A stretch of DNA of 64,000 bases from Caballeronia glebae (GCF_001545035.1 NZ_FCOJ02000012.1:87455-151454), one strand, 5' to 3'; shown: positions 38,226 to 48,183, counted from the first letter of the stretch. Numbers and translations are program-made. Notes: generated from the letters alone by a model not told the origin.

Positions 38226-39407
38226 ATGGCCCTCCCGCGCTTCGTCCAGATCCACACGCTGCAAAGCTACTCCGCCGCGCTCCTCAATCGCGACGATTCA
38301 GGCCTCGCCAAACGCCTCCCGATGGGCGATGCCATCCGCACACGCATTTCGTCGCAATGTCTCAAACGCCACTGGCGCACGGCGGACGATCACCATTCGC
38401 TTGCGCGGCTCGGCGTGCCGATGGCGATTCGCTCGCGCAGCACGCTCACGATGATCCGCGACGAAATGATCAAACACGACGTGCCCGAGAATCTCGCTCA
38501 GGCCGCGGCCGAAGCCTTGCGCGACGCAGGCCTGCTCGACAAGGGCGGGAAAAGCCTCAAGGGAAAGGATGCGCTGGAAACCGGACAGGCCGTTCTGCTC
38601 GGCAAGGCGGAAGTCGACTATCTCGTGCAGCGTTGTGCAACGCTCGCGCGCGAATGCCCGGAAGAGAAGGCTTTGGCATCCGCTGTCGCCAAGTTTCTCA
38701 AGGACGAGAAGTCGAACATCGAAGCGCTCAGGCACGGCAGCGGTCTCGAAGCGGCGCTGTTCGGTCGCATGGTGACTTCGGATGTACTCGCATCGCGCGA
38801 TGCCGCCGTGTACGTCGCGCACGCGTTCACCGTCCATGAAGCGCAGGTGGAGAACGACTATTTCACGGTCGTCGACGATCTCTTGCGCGAGACCGGCGAG
38901 CGCGGCTCCGCAGGCATTTTCGACACGGAACTCGCGTCGGGCCTCTATTACGGCTATGTCGTCGTGGACGTGCCGCAACTCGTGGCGAATCTCGAAGGCA
39001 TCGGCATGGCCGAGTGTTTCGACGCGCATCCCGAGCGGCGCGAACTGACGGGACAGGTCGTCAACAGCTTGTTGCATCTCATCGCGACCGTCAGTCCGGG
39101 CGCGAAGCGCGGATCGACCGCGCCGTTCGCTCACGCGAGCCTGATGCTCGTCGAAACGGGCGACTGGCAGCCGCGCAGTCTCGCGGGCGCGTTCGAAACG
39201 GCGCTGAAGCTGAAGGGCGCGAATATTCGCGGTCAAGCAATTGGGCAACTCGCGCGGGAAATCGAAAAACACGACGCCGCGTATGGCGCGCCGCTCGACC
39301 GGCGCTATCTCGCGCTCGACGACGAGACGCCGATACCGAAGGCCGAGCGCCTCTCGCTCGATCAACTCGGCAAATGGGTTCGGAATCGCATCGTCGAAGG
39401 AGCGTGA
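38226..39407 (+). CDS. cas7e: Cascade backbone subunit Cas7e (Cse4/CasC)
   Basis: This 393-residue RRM-fold subunit forms the Cascade backbone along the crRNA. The N-terminus FVQIHTLQSYSAALLNRDDSGLAKRLPMGD (in part) and RTRISSQCLKRHWR are hallmarks of Cse4. The start follows AGAAGGAATCGAAC. The preceding 58 bases after cse2 contain short CAGAAA/CAGAAG repeats but no gene. One base separates its stop from the cas5e start. Confidence 0.95.
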   Translation: MALPRFVQIHTLQSYSAALLNRDDSGLAKRLPMGDAIRTRISSQCLKRHWRTADDHHSLARLGVPMAIRSRSTLTMIRDEMIKHDVPENLAQAAAEALRDAGLLDKGGKSLKGKDALETGQAVLLGKAEVDYLVQRCATLARECPEEKALASAVAKFLKDEKSNIEALRHGSGLEAALFGRMVTSDVLASRDAAVYVAHAFTVHEAQVENDYFTVVDDLLRETGERGSAGIFDTELASGLYYGYVVVDVPQLVANLEGIGMAECFDAHPERRELTGQVVNSLLHLIATVSPGAKRGSTAPFAHASLMLVETGDWQPRSLAGAFETALKLKGANIRGQAIGQLAREIEKHDAAYGAPLDRRYLALDDETPIPKAERLSLDQLGKWVRNRIVEGA

Positions 39408-39408
39408 G

Positions 39409-40149
39409 ATGCCCCGACATCTGCTGATGCGCTTGCGCGCACCGCTCGTTGCGTTCGGCGGCGAAACGATCGACAGCTATGGCGTAATCCGCGACTTCCC
39501 GGCCTTGTCGATGGTGACGGGTCTGATCGCCAATGCGCTCGGCTACGATCGCGCCGATTTCGCCTTGCACGACCGCTTGCAGGCGCGCCTCGTGATGGGC
39601 ACGCGGCTCGATGCCAGCGGCGCGCGGCTCGTCGATTTTCAGACGGCGCAACTCGGCAAGCGCGACGAGGCATGGACGACGCGTGGCGAGCCCGAGACGC
39701 GTCAGGGCGGCGAGGACTCGTACAAGAGCCCGCACTTGCGCCATCGCGAATATCACGCGGGACTCGATGCGCTCGTCGCCATCCGGCTCGAACCGGCCCA
39801 CGAGCAACCGACGCTCGATGACATCGCGGTCGCGCTCGATCGGCCGAAGCGTCCGCTTTTCATCGGCCGCAAGCCTTGCCTGCCGACGACGCGCGTGTTC
39901 GTCGACATGATCGATGCCGATGACGTGCTCGACGCGCTGCAACGCGCGCCCGCGCCCGCACAGAGCGAATTCCATTTTCAGTTGCCCGAGGGCGAAGGCG
40001 CGCTGCGTCACGCACAATCGCGTGACGTATGCGACGAACGCAACTGGAAGACCGGCGTGCATGGCGGATGGCGGCGGGTGCTCGAAGGCAGCGACCCGCG
40101 CGCGACGGCCTCACCGAAACAATCGAACTCGCTGGAAAGATCCGCATGA
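39409..40149 (+). CDS. cas5e: Cascade subunit Cas5e (CasD)
   Basis: This 246-residue Cas5 protein caps the 5' handle of the crRNA. The N-terminal LLMRLRAPLVAFGGETIDSYGVIRDFPALSMVTGLIANALG (in parts) is typical. The later RHREYHAGLDALVAIRLE and FIGRKPCLPTTRVFVD segments also match. The start codon lies one base after the cas7e stop, and the stop overlaps the cas6e start as ATGA. Confidence 0.93.
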   Translation: MPRHLLMRLRAPLVAFGGETIDSYGVIRDFPALSMVTGLIANALGYDRADFALHDRLQARLVMGTRLDASGARLVDFQTAQLGKRDEAWTTRGEPETRQGGEDSYKSPHLRHREYHAGLDALVAIRLEPAHEQPTLDDIAVALDRPKRPLFIGRKPCLPTTRVFVDMIDADDVLDALQRAPAPAQSEFHFQLPEGEGALRHAQSRDVCDERNWKTGVHGGWRRVLEGSDPRATASPKQSNSLERSA

Positions 40150-40910
40150 CCACGTTCAATCTGATGCACTGCCAGCCCGACCCGCGCAAGTTCGTGCTGT
40201 GGGCTTCACGGCAAGGCGGGCTGCCGGCGGGCGGCGATCTCGGCTACGCATTGCATGCGGCGCTCCATCGCGTGTTCGGCGCGTGTGCGCCCAAGCCGTT
40301 TTACTATCGCGATGAGCGCGCCGGCCTTCTCGCCTATACGCGCAACTCGGCCGAAGAACTGCGCGAGGCGGCTGCGCTGTGCGCGGCTCCCGATCTGGCC
40401 GAAGCGCTGGGTCTCGATGCAGGGCCGCGAAGTCCCGGACTCGGTGTGCGCGCGTTTCCGCTGCAATGGGACGCTGGCCGCGTGCTGGGTTTCGAAGTGC
40501 GGGTGCGGCCCATGCGTCGCGTCAAAGTGAACGATCGCAAGCACGGAAGCGAGCGGGATGCGTATCGCGAGCCCGAAGCGCGCCGGGAAGACGAGAAGGA
40601 CCTCGCGCGCGAGGGCGTCTACACACGTTGGCTCGCCGAGCAGTTCGAGACCACCGGCGCCGCGAAACTCGTGGAAGCGCGCATGACGCGCTTCCAGCTC
40701 ACGGCCGTGATGCGGCGGACACAGGCGGCCACGCAAGGCGACGGACTGCGCCAGTCACGCACGATTACCGGTCCGGATGCCACTTTCAGCGGTCATCTTC
40801 GCGTCGAGAATACGGAGGCGTTCGCGCGATTGCTCATGCGCGGCGTGGGGCGTCATCGCGCGTTCGGGTTCGGGATGTTGCTGCTCAGCCCGGCGTCGAT
40901 ATCGGCGTGA
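40146..40910 (+). CDS. cas6e: crRNA endoribonuclease Cas6e (CasE)
   Basis: This 254-residue RAMP-fold nuclease cuts the repeat hairpin to make mature crRNAs. YALHAALHRVFGACAPKPFYYRDERAG holds the candidate catalytic histidine region (given in full family order but not tested). The C-terminal glycine-rich loop GVGRHRAFGFGMLLLSP is intact. Start and stop junctions are tight: ATGA with cas5e and 16 bases to the cas1 GTG start. Confidence 0.92.
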   Translation: MTTFNLMHCQPDPRKFVLWASRQGGLPAGGDLGYALHAALHRVFGACAPKPFYYRDERAGLLAYTRNSAEELREAAALCAAPDLAEALGLDAGPRSPGLGVRAFPLQWDAGRVLGFEVRVRPMRRVKVNDRKHGSERDAYREPEARREDEKDLAREGVYTRWLAEQFETTGAAKLVEARMTRFQLTAVMRRTQAATQGDGLRQSRTITGPDATFSGHLRVENTEAFARLLMRGVGRHRAFGFGMLLLSPASISA

Positions 40911-40926
40911 GTCAGGTGAGAAGCCC

Positions 40927-41814
40927 GTGCTGAAGGGCCGGCTCGGACTCGATACATCGCGCGTTCCGCATGCGGATCGTCATGGCCTTTTGTGGCTCGA
41001 ACGCGGTGAGCTGAACGTGATCGACGGATGTCTGCATTTCACGAGCGGACAACACGTCGATCAGATTCCGCATCAATCGGTGTCGATGATTTTGCTCGGC
41101 CCGGGCAGCAGTGTGACTCACGACGCATTGCGTCTGCTCGCGCGTCACGGGACCTTGCTCGCGGCGGTAGGCGTCGACGGCGTGCGCACCTACACTGCGC
41201 CGCCGCTGATGCCGGACCGTTCGAGCGTCGCGCGCCGGCAGGCCGAATTGTGGGGCAGTCCGCGCAGGCGCCTGAGCGTCGCGCGGCACATGTATGCGTT
41301 GCGTCTGGGCGAGGTGCTGCCGCACCGCGATCTCGACACGCTGCGCGGCATCGAAGGCGCGCGCGTGAAGACGATCTATCGGCTGCGGGCGCAGCAGTTC
41401 GGCATCGACTGGGATGGGCGTCGTTATGACCGTGCGAATCCCGGGGCCGCCGATCTGCCCAATCAGGCGATCAATCATGCGGCGACGGCGGTGCAGGCAG
41501 CGGCGGCCATCGCCGTGCAGTTGCTCGCGGCGATACCGCAACTCGGGTTCATTCACGAGGATTCGGGACAGGCGTTCGTTCTCGATATCGCCGATCTCTT
41601 TCGCGATGACATCACGCTTTCGATCGCTTTCGCCGCTGCGAAGGAGGCCGAGCGGAGCGATCAGACCATCGACCGGATCGTGCGGCGCGAGGCGTCGCGC
41701 GTGTTTCGCAAGAAGGCCGTCATTCCCGCGATGATCGATCGCGTGAAGCAAGTGCTGCGTCTGGATGAGAAGCTGGAGGACAACGATGGCGCTGGTCGTG
41801 GTGGTGACGTCTGA
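40927..41814 (+). CDS. cas1e: CRISPR integrase Cas1 (type I-E)
   Basis: This 295-residue integrase inserts new spacers. The start is a GTG at 40927, preceded by AGGTGAGAAGCCC; no in-frame ATG lies in the N-terminal part before RLGLDTSRVPHADRHG. Metal ligands are visible as the glutamate in TLRGIEGARVK, the histidine in LGFIHEDSG and aspartates in VLDIADLFRDD. Length is normal for the I-E type. It overlaps cas2 by 29 bases. Confidence 0.94.
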   Translation: MLKGRLGLDTSRVPHADRHGLLWLERGELNVIDGCLHFTSGQHVDQIPHQSVSMILLGPGSSVTHDALRLLARHGTLLAAVGVDGVRTYTAPPLMPDRSSVARRQAELWGSPRRRLSVARHMYALRLGEVLPHRDLDTLRGIEGARVKTIYRLRAQQFGIDWDGRRYDRANPGAADLPNQAINHAATAVQAAAAIAVQLLAAIPQLGFIHEDSGQAFVLDIADLFRDDITLSIAFAAAKEAERSDQTIDRIVRREASRVFRKKAVIPAMIDRVKQVLRLDEKLEDNDGAGRGGDV

Positions 41815-42088
41815 TGTCGCGGACCGGTTTCGCGGCTTTCTGGCGTCGGTGATGCTGGAGGTGTCGGCGGGTGTTTATGTGGCGCCGCGCATGAACAAGG
41901 GAGTGCGTGAGAGAACGTGGTCGATGCTTGCCGATTGGCATGGGCATGAGCCGCGGGGTAGCGTCGTGATGGTGTGGCGCGAATTGGACGCGGTGGGTGG
42001 CATCGGCATCGCGCATCTTGGTGTGCCGCCGCGAGAGCTTGTCGATGTCGATGGGATGTATGTCGTGCGGCGGATGTTATCGGGTTAG
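41786..42088 (+). CDS. cas2e: CRISPR adaptation protein Cas2 (type I-E)
   Basis: This 100-residue Cas2e has a ferredoxin-like fold (MALVVVVTSDVADRFRGFLA) followed by the family-specific EVSAGVYVAPRMNKGVRERTW block. It forms the Cas1-Cas2 integrase with the preceding gene. The start at 41786 lies inside cas1 with GAGGACAAC upstream. It is directly followed by the leader of array 2. Confidence 0.94.
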   Translation: MALVVVVTSDVADRFRGFLASVMLEVSAGVYVAPRMNKGVRERTWSMLADWHGHEPRGSVVMVWRELDAVGGIGIAHLGVPPRELVDVDGMYVVRRMLSG

Positions 42089-42131
42089 GTGTATTTCGTT
42101 CTTTGAAAATACGGTTTTGAGATTGGGTCGG

Positions 42132-42173
42132 TTTGGCGGTTTTTGCTTTGCGATCAGGATGTTATGAGGTAGA
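42132..42173 (+). promoter_or_regulatory. Leader of CRISPR array 2
   Basis: The T/G-rich stretch between cas2 and the first repeat includes a 42-base block that aligns without gaps to the array 1 leader. It ends with GGTAGA against the first repeat. The upstream bases 42089-42131 (with TTTGAAAATACGG) are probably part of the same leader, where the array promoter and any IHF site would lie. Confidence 0.75.
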
Positions 42174-42994
42174 GGTTCCTCCGCGTGCGCGGAGATAGAC
42201 CCCGGTGCGCTTCGCGAGCCATTCGTCGGAGTCCGGTTCCTCCGCGTGCGCGGAGATAGACCCATGTTTCCGTACTGCTTCCGCGTCTTCGCGAAGGTTC
42301 CTCCGCGTGCGCGGAGATAGACCCGTCTGGCAGGCGATCGAATGGGCGAAGACCTCGGTTCCTCCGCGTGCGCGGAGATAGACCCTACATCGGAAAACAC
42401 ATCGGCGGAAGGAAAATGGTTCCTCCGCGTGCGCGGAGATAGACCCGGGACGCCGTAACCCTCAGTCTCAAGATAGGGGGTTCCTCCGCGTGCGCGGAGA
42501 TAGACCCTGGCGGGGCGTTATCTCGCCGCTCACCATCTGGGTTCCTCCGCGTGCGCGGAGATAGACCCGCGAACGAATCAATGTCTTCGGCGGCGGCTTC
42601 GGTTCCTCCGCGTGCGCGGAGATAGACCCAGCCTTGCGCGATTGTTCTGGCGGGACATTGAGGTTCCTCCGCGTGCGCGGAGATAGACCTTTTCGGTGGA
42701 TGCCCTTCTACGTGCCGACAGCGGTTCCTCCGCGTGCGCGGAGATAGACCCGCGATCACGTCGAGATTGACGAGGTCGGTCAAGGTTCCTCCGCGTGCGC
42801 GGAGATAGACCCTTGTCGAGGGGCGGCATCAGCAGGTCGATGACGGTTCCTCCGCGTGCGCGGAGATAGACCGCCGGCGATGGCCACGCTCGCGAATGAC
42901 GTCGAGGTTCCTCCGCGTGCGCGGAGATAGGCCCGCGAGCATCACGGCGCGGCACGCCTCATTGATGGTTCCTCCACCTACGCGGAACCCCGCG
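42174..42994 (+). CRISPR. Type I-E CRISPR array 2 (13 repeats plus a decayed terminal repeat)
   Basis: Thirteen good 28-base repeats start at 42174 and recur every 61 bases to 42906. They are the same sequence as in array 1 but on the plus strand. The last good one has one change in the handle (GATAGGCC). A decayed repeat at 42967-42994 keeps GGTTCCTCC but has lost the ATAGACC handle. The base after each repeat is C in 11 of 13. The leader lies between cas2 and the array, the standard I-E position. The decayed repeat overlaps the 3' end of betA on the other strand. Confidence 0.98.
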
Positions 42995-44651
42995 CCCTTC
43001 TCCCCCCCGCCACAAAATAATCCGTATCAACCCGCGCCAAACCCTCCCTTCCCCTAATCCGATCCGCGATCTTCTCCGCGAGCATGATCGTCGGCGCATT
43101 GAGATTGCCGGTCGTGATCTGCGGCATGATCGACGCATCGACGACGCGCAATCCTTCCATCCCGTGCACGCGTCCTTCCCCATCGACGACCGCCATATCG
43201 TCATATCCCATCTTGCAGGAACACGAAGGATGAAAGGCCGTCTCCGCCTTCGCCTTCACGAACGCGTCGAGATCGGCATCGCTTTGCAGATCGTCGGAAG
43301 GATGAAGCTCGCGCCCGCGATACCGCTCCAAAGCAGGCTGCCGCATGATCTCCCGCGTGATGCGAATCGCATCGCGGAACTCGCGCCAGTCGAGCGGATC
43401 GGCCATGTAGTTGAAGAGAATGCCCGGATGCGCATTCGGATCGCGCGACTTGAGCTTCACGCGTCCGCGACTCGGTGAGCGCATCGATCCGACGTGCGCC
43501 TGAAACCCATGCATCTCGATCGGATTCGAACCGTTGTAATTGATCGCGACCGGCAGAAAGTGATACTGAATGTTCGGCCAAAGATCATCGTCGCGCGTGC
43601 GGATAAAACCGCCCGCTTCGAACTGATTGCTCGCGCCGACGCCCGTCCCGTTCAGCATCCACTCCAGTCCGATAGCCGGCTGATTCCACCACCGCAACGC
43701 CGGATATAAGGACACCGGCTCCTTGCATTCGTACTGCATGTACATTTCGAGGTGATCCTGCAAGTTCTCACCGACGCCCGGCAGATCGTGCACCACGGCA
43801 ATCTCCAGCTCCTTGAGCCAACTGGATCTTCCCACGCCCGAGCGCTGCAGCACCTGAGGCGATGCAATCGCGCCGCCGCACACGAGCACCTCGCGCCGCA
43901 CGTGCGCGCTCACGCGCTCCGAGCCATGCAGATAAGCGACACCGATCGCGCGCTTTCCCGAGAACAACACGCGGTCGGTAGTTGCATGCGTAACTATCGT
44001 GAGATTGCCGCGCTGCTTCGCGCGATCGAGATACCCGCGCGCCGTGCTCGCACGTCGTCCTTTCGCGGTCACGGTGCGATCCATCGGACCGAAGCCTTCC
44101 TGCTGATAGCCGTTCAGATCTTCGGTGCGCGGATAGCCCGCCTGCACGCCGGCCTCGACCATCGCGGCGAAGAGCGGATTGTTGCCGGGCTTGCTCGTCG
44201 TCACGTGCACGGGACCATCGCCGCCGTGATACGCATTCGGTCCGATATCGCGCGTCTCGGCCTTGCGGAAATACGGCAGACAGTCGAGATAACTCCAGTT
44301 TTCAAGGCCGGGCATCGACGCCCAGTTATCGTAATCGAGCGCATTGCCGCGGATATAACACATGCCGTTGATGAGCGACGATCCGCCCAGCCCCTTACCG
44401 CGCCCGCATTCCATGCGACGGTTGTTCATATGCGGCTCGGGCTCGGTTTCATACGCCCAGTTATAGCGTCGCCCCTGCAACGGATACGCCAGCGCCGCGG
44501 GCATCTGCGTGCGAAAGTCGAAGCGATAATCCGGGCCGCCCGCTTCGAGCAGCAGCACGGTCACGTCTTCGTCTTCCGTGAGACGCGACGCGAGCACGTT
44601 GCCCGCCGATCCCGCGCCGACGATGATGTAATCGTATTCGTTCGCGCTCAT
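42978..44651 (-). CDS. betA: Choline dehydrogenase (GMC oxidoreductase)
   Basis: This 557-residue FAD enzyme oxidises choline to betaine aldehyde. The FAD motif [17 protein letters not shown] is at residues 8-24. [18 protein letters not shown], the catalytic histidine in [11 protein letters not shown] and [15 protein letters not shown] follow. The Met at 44651 has GAGGAG at good spacing; the Met two codons upstream is too close to it. It is the last gene of betI-betB-betA. Its TAG stop and final three codons lie inside the decayed terminal repeat of CRISPR array 2. Confidence 0.94.
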   Translation of the reverse strand: MSANEYDYIIVGAGSAGNVLASRLTEDEDVTVLLLEAGGPDYRFDFRTQMPAALAYPLQGRRYNWAYETEPEPHMNNRRMECGRGKGLGGSSLINGMCYIRGNALDYDNWASMPGLENWSYLDCLPYFRKAETRDIGPNAYHGGDGPVHVTTSKPGNNPLFAAMVEAGVQAGYPRTEDLNGYQQEGFGPMDRTVTAKGRRASTARGYLDRAKQRGNLTIVTHATTDRVLFSGKRAIGVAYLHGSERVSAHVRREVLVCGGAIASPQVLQRSGVGRSSWLKELEIAVVHDLPGVGENLQDHLEMYMQYECKEPVSLYPALRWWNQPAIGLEWMLNGTGVGASNQFEAGGFIRTRDDDLWPNIQYHFLPVAINYNGSNPIEMHGFQAHVGSMRSPSRGRVKLKSRDPNAHPGILFNYMADPLDWREFRDAIRITREIMRQPALERYRGRELHPSDDLQSDADLDAFVKAKAETAFHPSCSCKMGYDDMAVVDGEGRVHGMEGLRVVDASIMPQITTGNLNAPTIMLAEKIADRIRGREGLARVDTDYFVAGGRRARGSA

Positions 44652-44662
44652 CGCCATGCTCC

Positions 44663-46132
44663 TCAAAACACGGGCTGATAGGGGCCGAGCTCGACCTGCA
44701 CGGACTTGATGCGCGTGTAGGCATTCAGCGTGACGATGCCGTTCTCGCGTCCGACGCCCGATTGCTTGTAGCCGCCCACCGGCATCTCGGCCGGCGACTC
44801 GCCCCACGTATTGATCCAGCAGATGCCCGCTTCGAGCCGATGAATCACGCGATGCGCGCGCGACAAGTTCTCCGTCACGACGCCCGCCGCGAGGCCATAG
44901 TCCGTATCGCTGGCGCGCGCGATGACTTCGTCTTCGTCATCGAACGCGAGCAGGCTCATCACCGGGCCGAAGATTTCCTCGCGCACGATGCGCATGCCGT
45001 CGCGGCAATCGGCGAATACGGTCGGCTCGACATACTGGCCGCGCGCGAACGCGCCCTCGGTCATGCGCGCGCCGCCCGCGGCGAGCCGCGCGCCTTCGCG
45101 CTTGCCGCTCTCGATATAACCGAGCACTTTCTGCAACTGCGCCGCGCTCGCGAGCGGACCGAAGTTGGTGCGCGGATCGTCGGGCGCGCCGATGCGAACG
45201 CGCTTCACGCGTTCCAGCACGAGCGCTTCGAACGCGCCGATCACTCCGCGTTGCACGAACACGCGCGTGCCGTTCGTGCATACCTGGCCCGAGCTGAAGA
45301 AGTTGGCGCTCATCGCGATATCGGCGGCGCGTTCGAGATTCGCATCGTCGAACACGATGAGCGGCGACTTGCCGCCGAGTTCCATCGTCACTTCCTTGAG
45401 CGTCGAGCCGCCGGCGCGCGCCATCACTTTCTTGCCGGTTTCGACGCCGCCCGTGAACGAAATCTTTTCGATTCCCGCATGTTCCGCGAGCATCGCGCCG
45501 ACGCGTCCGTCGCCTTGCACGACGTTGAAGACGCCCGCGGGCATGCCCGCTTCGGTATAGATCTCCGCGAGCTTCGACGCGGTGAGCGGCGTGACTTCGC
45601 TCGGCTTGAAGATCATCGCGTTGCCGGCTGCGAGCGCGGGCGCCGACTTCCAGCACGCGATCTGAATCGGGTAATTCCACGCGCCGATGCCCGCGCATAC
45701 GCCGAGCGGTTCGCGCCGCGTATAGACGAACGACGATTCGCGCAGCGGAATCTGCTCGCCTTCGATGGCCGTCGCGAGCCCCGCGTAATACTCGATGACA
45801 TCCGCGCCCGTGACGATATCGACGGCGCGCGTCTCCGCAATCGGCTTGCCGGTATCGCGCGTTTCCAGCGCGGCGAGTTCGTCGTTGCGCGCGCGCAGCA
45901 GATCGACCGCGCGGCGCAGGATGCGCGAGCGTTGCATCGCGGTCATCGCGGCCCATTCGCGCTGGCCTTCGCGCGCGGATCGCACCGCGCGATCGATGTC
46001 CGCCTGCGATGCCTGCTGCACGCGCGCGAGCGTTTCGCCCGTGGCGGGATCGAGCGTGTCGAAGCTTTCGCCGCTCGTCGCATCGACGTATTCGCCGCCG
46101 ATGTAAAGCCGTTGCTCTCCGAATGCGGTCAT
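44663..46132 (-). CDS. betB: Betaine aldehyde dehydrogenase
   Basis: This 489-residue NAD(P)-dependent aldehyde dehydrogenase converts betaine aldehyde to glycine betaine. The general-base glutamate in [13 protein letters not shown] and the catalytic cysteine in [15 protein letters not shown] are present. [22 protein letters not shown] is the family's substrate/cofactor region (quoted in part). A strong AAAGGAG ribosome site precedes the ATG. It lies 11 bases before betA and 31 after betI. Confidence 0.95.
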   Translation of the reverse strand: MTAFGEQRLYIGGEYVDATSGESFDTLDPATGETLARVQQASQADIDRAVRSAREGQREWAAMTAMQRSRILRRAVDLLRARNDELAALETRDTGKPIAETRAVDIVTGADVIEYYAGLATAIEGEQIPLRESSFVYTRREPLGVCAGIGAWNYPIQIACWKSAPALAAGNAMIFKPSEVTPLTASKLAEIYTEAGMPAGVFNVVQGDGRVGAMLAEHAGIEKISFTGGVETGKKVMARAGGSTLKEVTMELGGKSPLIVFDDANLERAADIAMSANFFSSGQVCTNGTRVFVQRGVIGAFEALVLERVKRVRIGAPDDPRTNFGPLASAAQLQKVLGYIESGKREGARLAAGGARMTEGAFARGQYVEPTVFADCRDGMRIVREEIFGPVMSLLAFDDEDEVIARASDTDYGLAAGVVTENLSRAHRVIHRLEAGICWINTWGESPAEMPVGGYKQSGVGRENGIVTLNAYTRIKSVQVELGPYQPVF

Positions 46133-46163
46133 GTCGCGCTCCTTTAACTTTAAGTTTGTGCGG

Positions 46164-46751
46164 TCAACCGCGCGCTTCCAGCACGAGGTCGATGTATTCG
46201 TAAGCGAGCCGCAGCGCGCCCTTCGTGTCGAACGGCTCGCCGGCTAGCGCGCCGCGCAGCCACAGCCCGTCGATCAGTGCGGCGAGGCCGCTCGCGGCGC
46301 GGCGGGCGGCGGGTTTCGCCAATGCCCGCGCGAAATCCGCGCACAGGTTCGAATGCAGACGCCGCGTGTTCACGCGCTGCAACCGGCGCAACTCCGGCTT
46401 GTGCATGCTTTCCGACCAGAACGCGAGCCACGTTTTCATGACCGGTCCGTTCACTTGTTCGACGTCGAAGTTCGCCGCGACCACCGCGCGCAATTTCGAG
46501 CGCGGATCGGTCTTCGCGGCTTTGCGGCGGCGCGACGTGCCTTGCCACAGCGAGCGCAGCACATGGCGCATCGTGGCTTCGAGCAGGCCGTCCTTGTCGC
46601 CGAAATAGTGGCTGACGATGCCCGTCGACGTACTTGCGCGCTGTGCGACCGAGGCGAGCGTCGCGCCCGCGAGTCCCGACTGGTCGATGGTATGCAGCGT
46701 GGCGTCGATGAGTTGCGCGCGGCGGATATCGCGCATTCCGAGCTTGGGCAT
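46164..46751 (-). CDS. betI: Transcriptional repressor BetI (TetR family)
   Basis: This 195-residue TetR-type repressor controls choline oxidation genes and is released by choline. The helix-turn-helix is [22 protein letters not shown]. The ligand domain carries [16 protein letters not shown], typical of BetI. It heads the betIBA operon on the minus strand. An A/T-rich dyad lies about 40 bases upstream. The longer frame starting at 46809 overlaps and is in a different reading frame, so it was not used. Confidence 0.93.
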   Translation of the reverse strand: MPKLGMRDIRRAQLIDATLHTIDQSGLAGATLASVAQRASTSTGIVSHYFGDKDGLLEATMRHVLRSLWQGTSRRRKAAKTDPRSKLRAVVAANFDVEQVNGPVMKTWLAFWSESMHKPELRRLQRVNTRRLHSNLCADFARALAKPAARRAASGLAALIDGLWLRGALAGEPFDTKGALRLAYEYIDLVLEARG

Positions 46752-46788
46752 GGCGGTTCTGTGACTGACGATTTGCGCCGATACTAGT

Positions 46789-46819
46789 TTTTTTATTTTG
46801 AACGGTCAATCAATAAAAA
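46789..46819. promoter_or_regulatory. Candidate BetI operator
   Basis: The core TTGAACGGTCAA (46798-46809) is an inverted repeat (TTGA/TCAA). It is extended by T-rich bases on the left and an AATAAAAA on the right, making a larger imperfect dyad. It lies just upstream of betI in the divergent betI-fdhA interval. BetI is known to bind a dyad at its own promoter. Confidence 0.5.
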
Positions 46820-46978
46820 CCGGGTCGAAAGGTTTGCTGCGTGCGATGTCGGTTTCAGTCAAACGTGCGTCGCATTGAGTGACGGTCGCGGCTTCACGAG
46901 AGCGCTACCCTCGTTGCACGGGCGCGGTCATCGCTCAGATGTATCGCGCGTGCCGTCCACGAAACAAGGAGACGATCA

Positions 46979-48175
46979 ATGAGCAGCAATCGCGGCGTCG
47001 TTTATCTGGGGCAGGGCAAGGTCGAAGTGCAATCCATCGACTATCCGAGGATGGTCGATCCACGCGGCCGCGACATCGGCCACGGCGTCATTCTGAGAGT
47101 GGTCAGCACGAACATCTGCGGCTCGGACCAGCACATGGTGCGCGGCCGCACGACCGCCGAGGTCGGCCTCGTGCTCGGCCATGAAATCACCGGCGAAGTG
47201 ATCGAAGTGGGGCGCGATGTCGAGACGCTCGCCATCGGCGATCTGGTGTCGGTGCCGTTCAACGTCGCATGCGGCCGCTGCCCGACGTGCAAGGCGCAAC
47301 ACACGGGCGTGTGCCTCAACGTGAATCCGTCGCGCGCGGGCGGCGCGTATGGCTATGTCGATATGGGCGGCTGGATCGGCGGCCAGGCGGAATATGTGAT
47401 GGTCCCTTACGCGGACTTCAATCTGCTGAAGTTTCCCGACAAGGCGCAGGCGATGTCGAAGATCCGCGATCTGACCTGTCTCTCCGACATTCTTCCGACG
47501 GGTTATCACGGCGCGGTCATGGCGGGCGTCGGCCCGGGCTCGACGGTTTATATCGCGGGCGCGGGACCGGTCGGGATGGCGGCGGCTGCGTCGGCGCGCT
47601 TGCTGGGCGCGGCCTGCACGATCGTCGGCGACATGAACGAGGAACGGCTCGCGCATGCGCGCGCGATGGGTTTCGAGACTATCGACTTGTCGAAGGACGC
47701 TACGCTCGGCGAGCAGATCGAGCAGATTCTCGGCAAGCCGGAAGTGGATTGCGCGGTCGATTGCGTGGGTTTCGAAGCGCACGGACACGGCAGCGACGCC
47801 GGCCACGAAGCGCCCGCGACGGTGCTCAACTCGCTAATGGAAATCACCCGCGCGGCGGGCGCGATCGGCATTCCGGGCCTCTATGTGACCGACGATCCGG
47901 GCGCGGCCGATGCCGCCGCGAGAAAGGGCAGCCTGAGCATCCGCTTCGGTCTCGGCTGGGCGAAGTCGCATTCGTTCCACACGGGCCAGACGCCGGTCAT
48001 GAAGTACAACCGCAATCTGATGCAGGCGATTCTGTGGGACCGTTTGCCGATCGCGGATATCGTGAATGTGACGGTCGTACCGCTCGATGAAGCGCCGGAA
48101 GGGTATCGCAAGTTCGATGGTGGTGCGCCGCGCAAATTCGTCCTCGACCCGCATGGGCTGTTGAAGGCGGCTTGA
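46979..48175 (+). CDS. fdhA: Glutathione-independent formaldehyde dehydrogenase
   Basis: This 398-residue zinc alcohol dehydrogenase-family enzyme oxidises formaldehyde to formate with tightly bound NAD. STNICGSDQHMVRGRT, GHEITGEVIEVG and the structural-zinc cysteines in ACGRCPTCKAQHTGVC are present. IAGAGPVGMAAAASA forms the Rossmann motif. The long C-terminal insertion with the SHSFHTGQ segment separates it from ordinary ADHs. It has an AAGGAG ribosome site. It fits formaldehyde removal from betaine demethylation. Confidence 0.94.
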   Translation: MSSNRGVVYLGQGKVEVQSIDYPRMVDPRGRDIGHGVILRVVSTNICGSDQHMVRGRTTAEVGLVLGHEITGEVIEVGRDVETLAIGDLVSVPFNVACGRCPTCKAQHTGVCLNVNPSRAGGAYGYVDMGGWIGGQAEYVMVPYADFNLLKFPDKAQAMSKIRDLTCLSDILPTGYHGAVMAGVGPGSTVYIAGAGPVGMAAAASARLLGAACTIVGDMNEERLAHARAMGFETIDLSKDATLGEQIEQILGKPEVDCAVDCVGFEAHGHGSDAGHEAPATVLNSLMEITRAAGAIGIPGLYVTDDPGAADAAARKGSLSIRFGLGWAKSHSFHTGQTPVMKYNRNLMQAILWDRLPIADIVNVTVVPLDEAPEGYRKFDGGAPRKFVLDPHGLLKAA

Positions 48176-48183
48176 AGTTGGTG

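Noticed and set aside
42077..42955. Minus-strand frames across array 2 with the same peptides
   Set aside because: Same reason: CRISPR repeats, not protein-coding repeats.
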